64,000 nucleotides of DNA from an uncultured Rhodopila sp. (GCA_903932145.1 CAIZFE010000038.1:62001-126000), one strand, 5' to 3'; positions 33,436 to 43,523 are shown, numbered from the stretch's first letter. Numbers and translations: made by a program. The notes: a model not told the origin generated them from the sequence alone.

Positions 33436-35619
33436 ATGGCAATGATTGGACAGCCGCTCGATCGGATCGACGGCCGAGCAAAGGTGACGGGCGCGGCAAA
33501 ATACGCCGCCGAGTTCCGGGTTCCGAACGCGGTCCACGCGGTGCTGGTGCAAAGCACGATCGCCGCCGGATCGATTACCGGTTTCGATCTGAAGGAAGCC
33601 TCAGACATGCCGGGCGTGCTGGCGATCATCACTCCGAACAACGCGGGTAAGCTGACGCACCCCGAAAACGTTCCGCAGGCGGTCGCTGGCCCGCTGCTGC
33701 AGAACAAGGATATCCTGTTCAACGGTCAGCATGTGGCACTGGTGGTCGCCGAGACTCTGGAACAGGCGCAATCAGCCGCTTCCGCGGTGCGACTGACCTA
33801 CACGCGAGGCGAAGCCGCGACATCAATGGACGCTATGCTTGGGCAAGCCTACCCGCCAAAGCATTTTCGGAATGGCGCTCGGCCTCCCGACACATCCCGA
33901 GGCAACGCCGACGAAAGTTTCGCCACCGGCGCGGTGAAGATGGACGCGACATACGTAACGCCCATTGAACACCACAACCCGATGGAGCCACACGCAACGA
34001 TTGCCGCATGGGACGGCGACAGGGTGACGGTGTGGACGGCAACCCAGGGCATTTCTGGTGTTCAAAGCACGCTGGCCGGGCAGTTCGGGATCGATAAGGC
34101 GAACGTCCGAGCGATCTGTCCTTATGTCGGCGCCGGCTTTGGATCGAAGGGCAACACCTGGCCGCCGGCAACGTTGGCAGCCCTGGCGGCGCGGACCGTC
34201 AGGCGGCCCGTCAAGCTGGTGTTGAGCCGATCCCAAATGTACACATCGAACGGTTACCGGCCAAGAACGGTGCAGAAGTTGAAGATCGCGGCGGCGGCCG
34301 ACGGCGCCTTGCTCTCCATGCGGCATGACGGATTTTCGTCCATGTCGCGGCCGTCCTTAGGGGAGTTCGCCGAACCCGTCGCGTTGGCCACCGAGATGCT
34401 GTACGCCTGCCCCAACGTGGCGGTAACGCATCGCCTGGTGGCCCTGAATGCGGCGTTGCCGACCTATATGCGGGCCCCCGGCGAAGCCTCGGGCGTCTAT
34501 GCGCTGGAATCCGCGATGGATGAAATGGCCGTCGCGCTGAAAATGGACCCGATCGCGTTCCGGCTGAAGAACTATGCCGAAACCGACCCGCACGAAAACA
34601 AGCCGTTCGCCAGCAAGGCCCTTCGGGCGTGCTATGAGCAAGGCGCCCGTGCATTCGGCTGGGAGAAGCGTTCGGCGGAGCCACGCTCCATGCGTGATGG
34701 CAACATCCTGATCGGCTGGGGTTTCGCCACCAGCACATATCCGACCAACCGCATGCCGTCGGCGGTGAAAATTCGCATGGAAAAAGACGCCCGCGTTGTC
34801 TTGCAGTGTGGCACACAGGATATCGGCACCGGCACCTACACCGTGATGACTCAGGTCGCGGCGGATACACTGGGTATTCCCATGCATCACATTCGTTTCG
34901 AGCTGGGTGATTCGAATATGCCGCCCGGTCCGGTTTCCGGCGGTTCCATGACCGTCGCCAGTGTCTCGCCCAGTGTTCAGGCGGCCTGTCGCGCCTTGCT
35001 GGACAAAATCAAGGATCGTGCAGTGGCGCAACCCGGTTGGGGCGGCCAGTCACGCGATGGGCTGCAACTGCGCGATGGGCAGGTTGTCGGCATCGGTCAA
35101 CAGATTTCGCTGGCAACGTTGTTGGAACACGGCCCCATCGAAGCCGAGGCGAAAACGCAGCCAGGCGATGAGAAAAAAGAATTCTCGATGCACGCGTTCG
35201 GCGCCCAGTTCGCCGAGGTTCGCGTCGATCCCGACCTGGGCGAAATCCGCGTCAGCCGCTATGTCGGAGCGTTCGATGGAGGCAACATTCTGAATGCGAA
35301 AACCGCGCGCAGCCAGCTTATTGGCGGCATCACCTATGGCATCGGCATGGCGCTGCACGAAGAAACCCTGGTGGATCAGGAAACCGGGCGCATCGTCAAT
35401 ACCAACGTCGCCGAATACCTGATGCCGGTAAACGCAGACGTGCCTGATATCCAAACGATCATCGTTCCAAACGACGACAAGAACTCCAACCCGCTCGGTG
35501 TAAAGGGAATTGGAGAACTGCCGATGGTCGGGGTCGCGGCGGCCATCGCCAACGCGGTGTATCACGCCACGGGGGTCCGGGTCCGCAAGGTGCCGATCCG
35601 GATTGAGGATGTTCTGTAG
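33436..35619 (+). CDS. Molybdenum hydroxylase molybdopterin-binding subunit (PaoC/YagR-like)
   Basis: A 727-residue catalytic subunit of the xanthine-dehydrogenase family carrying the molybdenum cofactor. Visible: the N-terminal 'IDGRAKVTGAAKYAAEFRVP' domain, 'VGAGFGSKGNTWP', 'MRAPGEASGVYALESAMDE' and the C-terminal 'GVKGIGELPMVG' that contains the catalytic Glu. PaoABC oxidises a broad range of aldehydes to acids in the periplasm. A PaoD/XdhC-type cofactor-insertion protein, usually needed, is not adjacent. No signal peptide; it would be exported bound to the Tat-carrying Fe-S subunit. Confidence 0.92.
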   Translation: MAMIGQPLDRIDGRAKVTGAAKYAAEFRVPNAVHAVLVQSTIAAGSITGFDLKEASDMPGVLAIITPNNAGKLTHPENVPQAVAGPLLQNKDILFNGQHVALVVAETLEQAQSAASAVRLTYTRGEAATSMDAMLGQAYPPKHFRNGARPPDTSRGNADESFATGAVKMDATYVTPIEHHNPMEPHATIAAWDGDRVTVWTATQGISGVQSTLAGQFGIDKANVRAICPYVGAGFGSKGNTWPPATLAALAARTVRRPVKLVLSRSQMYTSNGYRPRTVQKLKIAAAADGALLSMRHDGFSSMSRPSLGEFAEPVALATEMLYACPNVAVTHRLVALNAALPTYMRAPGEASGVYALESAMDEMAVALKMDPIAFRLKNYAETDPHENKPFASKALRACYEQGARAFGWEKRSAEPRSMRDGNILIGWGFATSTYPTNRMPSAVKIRMEKDARVVLQCGTQDIGTGTYTVMTQVAADTLGIPMHHIRFELGDSNMPPGPVSGGSMTVASVSPSVQAACRALLDKIKDRAVAQPGWGGQSRDGLQLRDGQVVGIGQQISLATLLEHGPIEAEAKTQPGDEKKEFSMHAFGAQFAEVRVDPDLGEIRVSRYVGAFDGGNILNAKTARSQLIGGITYGIGMALHEETLVDQETGRIVNTNVAEYLMPVNADVPDIQTIIVPNDDKNSNPLGVKGIGELPMVGVAAAIANAVYHATGVRVRKVPIRIEDVL

Positions 35620-35810
35620 CGATCCCGGATGAGCCGGCTCGTGATAATTGGCGGCCGGTCGCAACGCGAACCCGCCAGGCATCTCCAGCAGGTGCTTCAT
35701 CCCGGGACGGGTAAACCGAACGCTTGACTTGGCCTCGCCACCAAGGCTTCTGTCCCGCCCCTGACAGAGTCGCTCGGTAAGCGGCCGAATTTCCACGGGA
35801 TACCCTGACC

Positions 35811-37607
35811 ATGCACGCCTACCGCACCCATACGTGTGGCGCCCTGCGCGCCGCTGATGCCGCCAACGAAGCCCGCCTGTCGGGCTGGGTGCATGCCAAG
35901 CGCGACCATGGCGGCTTGCTGTTTATCGACCTGCGCGACCATTACGGCCTGACCCAGTGCGTGTTCGCCGCCGGTTCCCCGGCGTTCGAGGCAATCGACG
36001 CGGTGCGGCCGGAATCGGTGATCACGGTCACCGGCAAGGTTGTGATGCGCGAGGCCGGCACCATTAACCCGCGCCTGCCCACCGGTGAGATCGAGTTGCA
36101 GGTCGCCGACATGACCGTGCAGTCCTTCGCCGAGGTCTTGCCGATGCAGGTCGCGGGCGACGAGAAATTCCCCGAGGACATCCGCCTCAAATACCGCTTT
36201 ATCGATCTGCGCCGCGAGAAGCTGCACAAGAACATGATGCTGCGCTCGCAGGTCATCACCTCGGTGCGCCAGCGGATGATCGACCAGGGCTTCCTGGAAT
36301 ACCAAACCCCGATCCTGACCGCGTCCTCACCCGAGGGCGCGCGCGACTTCTTGGTGCCGTCGCGCATGCATCCCGGCAAGTTCTACGCGCTGCCCCAGGC
36401 GCCGCAGCAGTTCAAGCAGTTGCTGATGGTCGCCGGGTTCGACAAATATTTCCAAATTGCGCCCTGCTTCCGCGACGAAGCGTCCCGCGCCGACCGCTCG
36501 CCCGGCGAGTTCTACCAGCTCGATTTTGAGATGAGCTACGTCACCCAGGAGGACGTGTTCAACACCATCGAACCCGTCATCGCCGGGGTGTTCGAACAGT
36601 TCGCCGATGGCCGCACCGTCACCAAGCCGCCGTTCCCGCGCATCCCGTATGATCAATCGATGCTGGAATTCGGATCGGACAAGCCGGATCTGCGCAACCC
36701 GCTGCGCATCACCGACGTCACCGCACACTATGCCGGCTCGGGCTTTGGCCTGTTTGCCCGGATCACCGCATCCGGCGGCGTGGTGCGCGCAATTCCCGCC
36801 CCGGGGGCGGGCGCCAATCCCCGCAGCTTCTTCGACAAGCTCAACGATTGGGCGAAAGCCGAGGGCCAGGGCGGCCTGGGCTACATCACGTTCGACGCGG
36901 AAGGCCCGAAAGGCCCGATCGCGCGTAACCTGGAAGCCGACCGCGCCGAGGCGATCCGGGTCGCTTGCGGCCTGAAGGCCGGCGACGCCGTGTTCTTCGT
37001 CGGCGGCAAGAAAGACGTCGCCCCAAAGTTCGCCGGGGCGGTTCGCACGCGGTTGTGCGACGACCTCGGGCTGCTGGAAAAGGGCACCTTCCGCTTTTGC
37101 TGGGTGGTCGATTTCCCGATGTTCGAACTGAACGAGGAAACCGGGCTGGTCGATTTCAGCCACAACCCGTTCAGCATGCCGCAGGGCGAACTTGAAGCGC
37201 TGAACAGCCAGGACCCGTTGACCATCAAGGCCTACCAGTACGACATCGTCTGCAACGGCATCGAGCTGTCCTCCGGCGCCATCCGCAACCATCGCCCGGA
37301 CATCATGATCCGAGCATTCGAGATCGCCGGCTACACGGCGGAACATGTGGAGGAACATTTCGGCGGCATGCTCAACGCGTTCCGCTACGGCGCGCCGCCG
37401 CATGGCGGATCGGCGCCCGGAATCGACCGCATGGTCATGCTGCTGGCCGATGAGCCGAACATCCGTGAGGTCATTTTGTTCCCGCTCAACCAGCAGGGCC
37501 AGGATCTGATGATGGGCGCCCCCGCGGAAATCCCGCCCGCCCGGTTGAAGGAATTGTCACTGAAGATTGAACTTCCCCCGGCGAAGCCCAAAGTCACGGG
37601 TAGCTGA
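35811..37607 (+). CDS. aspS: Aspartyl-tRNA synthetase
   Basis: A 598-residue class II synthetase of bacterial type: anticodon-binding OB domain first ('[20 protein letters not shown]'), then the catalytic core with motif 2 '[20 protein letters not shown]', the bacterial insertion domain (about 290-420) and motif 3 '[17 protein letters not shown]'. It attaches aspartate to tRNA-Asp, and in organisms lacking AsnRS can also charge tRNA-Asn. Stand-alone gene; it is followed by a 6-bp hairpin (CCACCG/CGGTGG, 37617-37636) without a T-tract. Confidence 0.97.
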   Translation: MHAYRTHTCGALRAADAANEARLSGWVHAKRDHGGLLFIDLRDHYGLTQCVFAAGSPAFEAIDAVRPESVITVTGKVVMREAGTINPRLPTGEIELQVADMTVQSFAEVLPMQVAGDEKFPEDIRLKYRFIDLRREKLHKNMMLRSQVITSVRQRMIDQGFLEYQTPILTASSPEGARDFLVPSRMHPGKFYALPQAPQQFKQLLMVAGFDKYFQIAPCFRDEASRADRSPGEFYQLDFEMSYVTQEDVFNTIEPVIAGVFEQFADGRTVTKPPFPRIPYDQSMLEFGSDKPDLRNPLRITDVTAHYAGSGFGLFARITASGGVVRAIPAPGAGANPRSFFDKLNDWAKAEGQGGLGYITFDAEGPKGPIARNLEADRAEAIRVACGLKAGDAVFFVGGKKDVAPKFAGAVRTRLCDDLGLLEKGTFRFCWVVDFPMFELNEETGLVDFSHNPFSMPQGELEALNSQDPLTIKAYQYDIVCNGIELSSGAIRNHRPDIMIRAFEIAGYTAEHVEEHFGGMLNAFRYGAPPHGGSAPGIDRMVMLLADEPNIREVILFPLNQQGQDLMMGAPAEIPPARLKELSLKIELPPAKPKVTGS

Positions 37608-37711
37608 GGCGGCATTCCACCGGTCTTAAGCGGTGGCGCGGTCAGGTCGCGTTGCCTATCCTGCCTCGTCATGCGACCAATTAACGCCCAGATGTTTCAG
37701 CGGAGTTCTTC

Positions 37712-38533
37712 ATGCGCCTTCCCGCCGTCCTCGGCGCGCTTCTCCTGACCGCTTCGGTCGCGGTTCACGCCGCGGCGGCGGCCAATGCTCCGGCACCCGC
37801 GGCGCAGGCGCCGACAGCCATGCTGGCGCACAAGGCGCTGTATAATCTGACGATGGACACCGCGAAGGGAAACGACGTGGTCGCCGCCCGTGGCACCATG
37901 GGATACGAGGTGACCGACGCCTGCGACGGTTGGGCGGTGCGACAGCGGCTGCGCATGACCATCACCAACGCTGATGGCCAGGACATCGAGATGGCCTCGG
38001 ATTATACGACCTGGGAGTCCAAGGACGGATTGAAGTTCCGTTTCCACATGCGCCAGACCACCGACACGGCGGTGACCAGTCAAACCGACGGTGAGGCGGT
38101 GTTGCAAAAGGCGGGCGGCGCCGGGTCCGCGCACTATACGACGCCACATGATACCGTCAGCAATTTGCCGGCCGGGACGGTTTTCCCGATGGCCCACACC
38201 TCGGCGATCATCGCCGCCGCCCGCGACAAGAAGCATTTCGTGACGCTGCCATTGTTTGACGGCACCGACGAAAACGGCGTCGAGGACAGCTTTATCGTCG
38301 TGCTGGACTGGAAGACGCCGGGCGCCAACAAATGGCCGGTCCTGGCGGGCCTTCCAAGCACGCGGGTGCATATCTCGTTCTTCGACCACGCACCGACGGC
38401 GATCACGCCGACGTATGAAGTCGGCATGCGCTACTGGGAAAACGGCGTGGCGGACAACATGAAGATGAATTTTGGCGACTTCATCATGGACGCCAAAATG
38501 AAGGACTTTGCGCCGCAACCCCGCCATTGCTAG
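37712..38533 (+). CDS. eipB: EipB-family (DUF1849) envelope integrity protein
   Basis: A 273-residue periplasmic protein of the alphaproteobacterial EipB family. A signal peptide ('AVLGALLLTASVAVHAAAAA') is followed by the domain start 'AHKALYNLTMDTAKGNDVV'. EipB of Brucella folds as a spiral beta structure closed by a disulfide between an early Cys and a C-terminal Cys; here C71 ('VTDACDGW') and the final residue C273 ('QPRHC') occupy those places. It supports cell-envelope stability. A GGAG box precedes the ATG. Confidence 0.88.
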   Translation: MRLPAVLGALLLTASVAVHAAAAANAPAPAAQAPTAMLAHKALYNLTMDTAKGNDVVAARGTMGYEVTDACDGWAVRQRLRMTITNADGQDIEMASDYTTWESKDGLKFRFHMRQTTDTAVTSQTDGEAVLQKAGGAGSAHYTTPHDTVSNLPAGTVFPMAHTSAIIAAARDKKHFVTLPLFDGTDENGVEDSFIVVLDWKTPGANKWPVLAGLPSTRVHISFFDHAPTAITPTYEVGMRYWENGVADNMKMNFGDFIMDAKMKDFAPQPRHC

Positions 38534-38551
38534 CGGGATTGCCTCGTCGGT

Positions 38552-39586
38552 TCAGGCCAGACGGCCGGAGTATTTCTCCAGTATGGCCCAGTTCTCCTCG
38601 CCCATCTTTGTCTTCAGGGCGGCATAATACCCGGATTTGCGCAAGACTTCGCGGAAGGTCTTGGGGTCAATGCTGTTGAAGGTCATCCCGGCGGCCTCCA
38701 GGTCCGTCCGCAGACTGACGTCGCCGGACGCGGTGTCCTGGCGTTGATGCAACCCGCTTTCGTCGAACGCGGCCGCCACGATATCTTTCAGTTTCGCTGG
38801 CAGCTTCATCCAGGACGGCGGGCTGATACAGATCCATTGACCGTCCCAAACGTGGTTGGTCAGCGCGCAATGCGATTGAGTGTCCGGTAGCGATGCGGCC
38901 TTGACCAATCCCAGCACGCTCTCCTGGCCATCGATGACATGGTCTTTGATCGCCTGGTCCATCGAACTGAGCGGCATCGCCAGGGGAAGTGCGTTCAGTG
39001 CCTGAAACAGCTTTATGAATTCGGCTTCGGGTGGCACACGCAGTCGCAATCCGTCGATATCCGCCGCGGTATTGATGGGTTTCCTGGTGGTGGTGATCTG
39101 GCGGAAGCCGAAATCCCAAACCCGATTCATCGGGACCAGTCCGACCCGTTGCTGCACCTGGTCCCTGAGAAATTGACCGAGGTCGCCATCCATCGCCCGC
39201 CAGAGCTGATCGTAGCCACCGAATGCGAAACCAACCATCGGCAATGCCGCGACCGCGAGGTTGGCCGACAGCAATTGGTTCGACAGCGGCACGCCATCGA
39301 TCGTTCCCGCGCGCGTCTGGGCCATCACGCCAACCAGACTGCCGAGTTCGCTGTTGGGATGAATCTCGATCGCCATTTTCCCTTCGGACTTCGTGGCAAC
39401 CGTCGCCGCTGCTTCCAGCAGGCGCACATGAAGGGGAAACTCTGTCGGCGCGCTATGTCCGACGCGCCACACAATGTCAGCCGCGCGCGCCATGCGGGGC
39501 ACGAACGGCGCGGCCAGTCCGGCCAGCGCCACCCGCCTTGGCAGTTTCAGCGGTCGGGCGGGAACGTCCCCTTTGGCGAAATGCAT
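38552..39586 (-). CDS. TRAP transporter substrate-binding protein (DctP-like), orphan
   Basis: A 344-residue periplasmic binding protein of the TRAP/DctP family with a twin-arginine-like signal ('LPRRVALAGLAAPFVPRMA', cut after 'ARA'). The core elements 'AQTRAGTIDGVPLSNQLL', 'RQITTTRKPINTAADIDGLR' with the carboxylate-binding Arg, and 'LPLSSMDQAIKDHVIDGQES' are typical for carboxylate-type ligands. No DctQ or DctM membrane genes are near, so the ligand and the transporter it serves are unknown. It faces the eipB gene convergently, 18 bases apart. Confidence 0.88.
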   Translation of the reverse strand: MHFAKGDVPARPLKLPRRVALAGLAAPFVPRMARAADIVWRVGHSAPTEFPLHVRLLEAAATVATKSEGKMAIEIHPNSELGSLVGVMAQTRAGTIDGVPLSNQLLSANLAVAALPMVGFAFGGYDQLWRAMDGDLGQFLRDQVQQRVGLVPMNRVWDFGFRQITTTRKPINTAADIDGLRLRVPPEAEFIKLFQALNALPLAMPLSSMDQAIKDHVIDGQESVLGLVKAASLPDTQSHCALTNHVWDGQWICISPPSWMKLPAKLKDIVAAAFDESGLHQRQDTASGDVSLRTDLEAAGMTFNSIDPKTFREVLRKSGYYAALKTKMGEENWAILEKYSGRLA

Positions 39587-39680
39587 TGAATCGAGCCTCC
39601 TTGGTCGGATGCTTATTCACACACATTCCGCTTTAAAATCCATCCGAGAGTCAGCTCTATCGGACTAACGGGTTACGATT

Positions 39681-39920
39681 TCAGTCGTTCGCGGAGGTTT
39701 CTTCGTTTTCGGGATGATGCGCGGTTTCCGTGCCGTGCCGGTCGGAGGTTGGTGTTCCGGTCGGTATCGGCTCGGCGGGGCGCTGATGCGGAGGCTGGTC
39801 CGGCCGGCCGATTCCGGTCACGCCCGAGCGGGCCGGCGCATCGCTGGCCGGAAAACTATCCTTCAAAGCGTCGTCGCGATCGTCGTCGAATGACCTGCCG
39901 GCGCCAGCTTTGTCTGTCAT
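39681..39920 (-). CDS. Small hydrophilic stress-type protein
   Basis: A 79-residue charged, probably disordered protein with the segment 'DDALKDSFPASDAPA', which I recognise from short alphaproteobacterial proteins of unknown function often tied to general stress. The rest is rich in Pro, His and Glu, and there is no signal peptide or membrane helix. The ribosome site GGAAAGGAAG precedes ATG. Upstream on the same strand is a possible EcfG-type promoter. Confidence 0.7.
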   Translation of the reverse strand: MTDKAGAGRSFDDDRDDALKDSFPASDAPARSGVTGIGRPDQPPHQRPAEPIPTGTPTSDRHGTETAHHPENEETSAND

Positions 39921-40414
39921 CGGGACTTCCTTTCCATGCTGTTGGCGTTCCGGGACCGGTGCCCGTGATGCCCCAACGCCCGGAACGACCGGAGGTTCGC
40001 TTAACAGTTGCGCTCATTGGTCCTGTCCGAACGGTCAAACCGCGATTGTCTGCGTCAGCCAGGCCCCGGGGCGCATCGAACAAACGCAGCAAATCCCGGT
40101 TGCGATGAAACAATAGTAATATTTTGAAATATATTATCCGCCTTGATTGCGGACGCGGCCACTGAGTGACAAAGACATAAAATGAAATAAATGGCTGATA
40201 ACAAAAATTTGACTCTACTCCAAAATATCCCTATCTGATTCGATATAATATAGGTTCTAAACTGATTCTTGGGTTGAGATCATTCGCGTATTTGGGAGGC
40301 ATGGCTGATCCGAACCGGCGCCTGTCGGAACGCTGCTCCGGCAGGTCAATCGACCCTCCCGCCACTGCTGTCAGCCTGTCATTCCCATGAATCGCCTGTC
40401 CTGAGGTCCACCCG
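39921..40414. other. Intergenic region with an AT-rich centre
   Basis: 494 bases separate the small stress-type gene (leftward) from the amine oxidase gene (rightward). On the minus strand CGAAC-N16-CGTT (39975-39999) is one base from the alphaproteobacterial EcfG general-stress consensus, 55 bases from the gene start. The stretch from about 40110 to 40270 is strikingly AT-rich compared with the rest of the window and includes TATAAT at 40244-40249, but no correctly spaced -35 hexamer is evident. No gene is visible. Confidence 0.6.
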
Positions 40415-41872
40415 ATGTCGCTCTATAAATCGTTGTTAAAGCGCTACCGCCCCGAAGCCTTGACGGTCTCGCGCCGCGGATTGGTGGGCGGCGCTCTTGC
40501 GAGTCTGGCCGTTGGCACGGACGCCCGGGCGCTCATGCCAGCGGCAGGGGCACCCAATGGCCGCCGGATCGTGGTGGTCGGCGCCGGATTTGCCGGGCTG
40601 AGCTGCGCGTATGAGCTGAAGAAAGCAGGCTACGACGTGCAGATCCTGGAGGCCCGGGGTCGCGTCGGCGGCCGCGTTCTGACGCACCGGACCTGGATTC
40701 CCGGCAAAGTCGCCGAAGGCGGAGCCGAACTGATCGGCAGCAACCACAAACTCTGGCTCCACTACGCGCACCAATTCGGCCTCGGCATGCGCCCGGTGTC
40801 GGAATCGGCGGAAGAACTCCGGCCGATCATTGTCAACGGACGCCGGTTGCCGGAAAAGGACATCAAGGCGCTGTTCGAAGCGGTCGATGCCATTTACACT
40901 GGCATGGTCGAGGCCGCGCGCCCGGTCAACGCCGAGACGCCCTGGAATACCGAGAACGTTGCCGCGCTCGACGCGCGCAGCCTGCTGGACTTTGTCCGCG
41001 ATCACAACCCGTCCGCGGACACGGTCAGTGTCATCACGGCCCATCTGGGTGGGGATAACGGCGCCCCACTCGAAAAACAGGGCCTGCTCGGCATGCTGGC
41101 CATGATCAAGGGCGGCGGGCTTGAAAAATTCTGGACGGAAACGGAAGTTTATCGTTGCCGCGAGGGCAATGACCGGCTTGCGACCGAGTTGGCCCGCGCC
41201 TTCGGGTCCGATCGCATCCATCTGAACACGCCTGTGGCGAACCTGCGCACCATGGCAAACGGCGTAGAGGTGACGGACATCACCGGCCGCGTATGGACCG
41301 CGGAACGCGTCGTGATGACCGCGCCGCCGACGACATGGCCGAAAATCCAGTTTCAACCGGCGCTGCCGGACGGGATTGCGCCGCAGATGGGGGTGAACGT
41401 TAAGTTCCTGTCCCGCCTGCGCGGTGACGCCTGGAAGCCGGCTGGGGCAGACGCGATGACCGACGGGTTTATTTCCCAGACCTGGGAAGGCACGGATAAT
41501 CAAAAGGGACCCGGCGTATGCATGGTCTCGTTCTCCGGCGGCGATCAGGCCCGCGCGGCGATCGCGCACTACAGGACCGACGGACGCAAACCGCATGTGG
41601 ATGAGATGCAGTCGATCTACCCGCGATTTGGCGAAAATTTTGTCGATTCGCGCTTCATGGATTGGCCCAATGACCCCTGGACGATGGCCGGCTACTCCTG
41701 CCCGGCTCCAGGTGACATCACACGGGTCGGACCCACGCTCTATAACGGCATTGGCCGGCTGACGTTCGCGGGCGAATACTCCTGCTACACCTTCCCTGGC
41801 TACATGGAGGGCGGGCTGCAATCGGGCGTCCGTGCTGCCCGGCAGATCGCGAAGTCGGCCGTGACGGCCTGA
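40415..41872 (+). CDS. Tat-exported flavin amine oxidase family protein
   Basis: A 485-residue FAD-dependent amine oxidoreductase (monoamine/L-amino-acid oxidase family). A twin-arginine signal ('LTVSRRGLVGGALASLAVGT', residues 18-37) predicts export of the folded flavoprotein. The dinucleotide-binding motif is 'RIVVVGAGFAGLSCAYELKK' followed by 'VQILEARGRVGGRV', and the C-terminal FAD contact is 'LTFAGEYSCYTFPGYMEGGL'. It would oxidise an amine or amino acid with O2, forming peroxide in the periplasm. Substrate unknown. The gene before the voltage-gated channel; 81 bases separate them. Confidence 0.9.
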   Translation: MSLYKSLLKRYRPEALTVSRRGLVGGALASLAVGTDARALMPAAGAPNGRRIVVVGAGFAGLSCAYELKKAGYDVQILEARGRVGGRVLTHRTWIPGKVAEGGAELIGSNHKLWLHYAHQFGLGMRPVSESAEELRPIIVNGRRLPEKDIKALFEAVDAIYTGMVEAARPVNAETPWNTENVAALDARSLLDFVRDHNPSADTVSVITAHLGGDNGAPLEKQGLLGMLAMIKGGGLEKFWTETEVYRCREGNDRLATELARAFGSDRIHLNTPVANLRTMANGVEVTDITGRVWTAERVVMTAPPTTWPKIQFQPALPDGIAPQMGVNVKFLSRLRGDAWKPAGADAMTDGFISQTWEGTDNQKGPGVCMVSFSGGDQARAAIAHYRTDGRKPHVDEMQSIYPRFGENFVDSRFMDWPNDPWTMAGYSCPAPGDITRVGPTLYNGIGRLTFAGEYSCYTFPGYMEGGLQSGVRAARQIAKSAVTA

Positions 41873-41953
41873 CCGAGCGGTGGAAACCAGGCGGTTCCAT
41901 CGCGATAGCCGGATCGGTGAATCCGTCCGGCAATCGCGCGGTGGCATAGAATA

Positions 41954-42799
41954 GTGGGCTGGCTGGCATCCCCGGACCCTCGCACAGCCGGACTCCCGTC
42001 CGGCGCCGCCGGGGCGGGCCAGTACGGCTCGCGCGGCATCCAGCGCGTTCAATCGTCCCGGCAATGGAACGGCCTGGTGGGGGCAATGATCCTCGCCAAT
42101 TCGATTACCCTCGGCATCCTGACCGGGGTTTCGATCGACCACCCGCTGCGGGCGTTGTGCGAGACTATCGATCGATTGACCCTCGTGGTCCTGGTTGTGG
42201 ATGTGTTGCTGACAATCATGGTCAAGCGGGCGGGCGTGCTGCGGAGCGGCTGGGACCTGTTCGATATTGTGGTGACCGCGGTCTCGATCGTTCCCGTGTT
42301 GCAGGCATTCGCGGCGTTGCGGACGTTCCGGGCCGTTCGGCTGTTGCGGCTGCTGTCTTTTATTCCGAACGGGCGCGCGACAATCGACGGGCTTTTCGTC
42401 GCGATGCGCAGCATGACCACGACGATGATCATCATCGGCGTGGTGTTTTATATCTTCGTCATACTGTTCACGTCGCTGTTTGGGGACGTTGATCCGGTTC
42501 ATTTCGGGACCCTCGGATCGACAGCCATCAGCCTCTACGAGGTCATGGTCTATTATGGTGCCGACCCCGAGGTGATGGGCAAGCTGACGAACGACGTGCC
42601 ATCGAGCTGGCTGCTGTTCATTCCGTTCGTATTTATAACAAGCTACGCGCTGTTGAACATGTTCATCGGGATTATCGCGGCCGCTTTGGAGATGGAAATG
42701 ATGAAAGACGACGAGGGCGCCGCGGCTCTGGTCCGTCTGGAAGCAAAAGTCGACACGCTGACGACACGCCTGGACGAGGCGCTGGCCCGCCTGAATTGA
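41954..42799 (+). CDS. Voltage-gated ion channel (6-TM, bacterial)
   Basis: A 281-residue six-helix channel. S1 starts near residue 45 ('[17 protein letters not shown]'); S4 '[13 protein letters not shown]' has four Arg spaced every three residues, the normal voltage sensor. The pore region is '[20 protein letters not shown]', where NaChBac-type channels have a LESW-like filter; here 'VYYGADPEV' stands in that place. S6 is '[19 protein letters not shown]', and a C-terminal coiled coil ('[20 protein letters not shown]') would hold a tetramer. The GTG start at 41954 is uncertain, having no clear ribosome site. The next gene, 52 bases on, encodes a UPF0114 membrane protein. Confidence 0.83.
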   Translation: MGWLASPDPRTAGLPSGAAGAGQYGSRGIQRVQSSRQWNGLVGAMILANSITLGILTGVSIDHPLRALCETIDRLTLVVLVVDVLLTIMVKRAGVLRSGWDLFDIVVTAVSIVPVLQAFAALRTFRAVRLLRLLSFIPNGRATIDGLFVAMRSMTTTMIIIGVVFYIFVILFTSLFGDVDPVHFGTLGSTAISLYEVMVYYGADPEVMGKLTNDVPSSWLLFIPFVFITSYALLNMFIGIIAAALEMEMMKDDEGAAALVRLEAKVDTLTTRLDEALARLN

Positions 42800-42851
42800 C
42801 CACCTATCGAATACGCGCGGGCAACAGCCGCGGCGCCAGCTAACCAGGAAC

Positions 42852-43418
42852 ATGAGCATGCTCGACATCACGACCAAGACAACCTCTGTCGGACACCCGG
42901 GGATGCGGGCCACGGCGTTTATTATTTTCGGGTCCCGGTGGCTGCAATTGCCGCTCTACATCGGATTGATCGTCGCTCAGGGCGTCTATGTCTTTCAGTT
43001 CGTGAAGGAATTGTGGGAACTCGTTCTCAACGCCTCCAGCTTCGGCGAGCAGGAGATCATGCTGGCGGTGCTCGGTCTGATTGACGTGGTGATGATCTCG
43101 AACCTGCTGATCATGGTCATCGTCGGCGGATATGAGACGTTCGTGTCACGTTTGAACCTGGCCGGACACCCGGACGTTCCGGAGTGGCTGAGTCATGTCA
43201 ACGCGGGTGTGCTGAAAGTAAAGCTGGCCATGGCCATCATCGGCATCTCGTCGATCAGCCTGCTTCGCACCTTTATCGAAGCGGGCGCCCTTGGAACGGA
43301 ACATGCGAAATTTACGTCCCAGGGCGTGATGTGGCAGGCCATCATTCACCTTTTGTTCATCATCTCCGCCATTGGCATTGCTTACGTCGATCGCATGAGC
43401 CAGCCTCCCCACCACTAA
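42852..43418 (+). CDS. UPF0114/YqhA-family membrane protein
   Basis: A 188-residue membrane protein of the UPF0114 (YqhA, TIGR00645) family. Signature '[20 protein letters not shown]' opens the first helix, with further helices at '[20 protein letters not shown]', '[18 protein letters not shown]' and '[20 protein letters not shown]'. No biochemical function is established for the family. It follows the voltage-gated channel in the same direction, which suggests the two are coexpressed and might act together at the membrane. Confidence 0.9.
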   Translation: MSMLDITTKTTSVGHPGMRATAFIIFGSRWLQLPLYIGLIVAQGVYVFQFVKELWELVLNASSFGEQEIMLAVLGLIDVVMISNLLIMVIVGGYETFVSRLNLAGHPDVPEWLSHVNAGVLKVKLAMAIIGISSISLLRTFIEAGALGTEHAKFTSQGVMWQAIIHLLFIISAIGIAYVDRMSQPPHH

Positions 43419-43523
43419 GGCAAGAGTCACGAGCCAGACCGTTCTTTTTGATGAAGCAGGCGTACCGCCTTCATCGGCGAGCGCTGGCCCCAATGAAACA
43501 ACCGGACAAAATTTACGACCGAG

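Noticed and set aside
36327-37403. A 358-codon antisense frame inside aspS
   Set aside because: It lies wholly within aspS on the other strand with no family features.
40436-42913. An 825-codon open frame on the minus strand spanning the amine oxidase and channel genes
   Set aside because: It is antisense to two convincing plus-strand genes, is Arg/His/Gln-rich, has no domain resemblance and no ribosome site. Long antisense frames are expected in GC-rich DNA.
43440-43480. Hairpin near the MFS stop as a terminator
   Set aside because: GATGAAG/CTTCATC can pair but is followed by A residues, not T, on the relevant strand.
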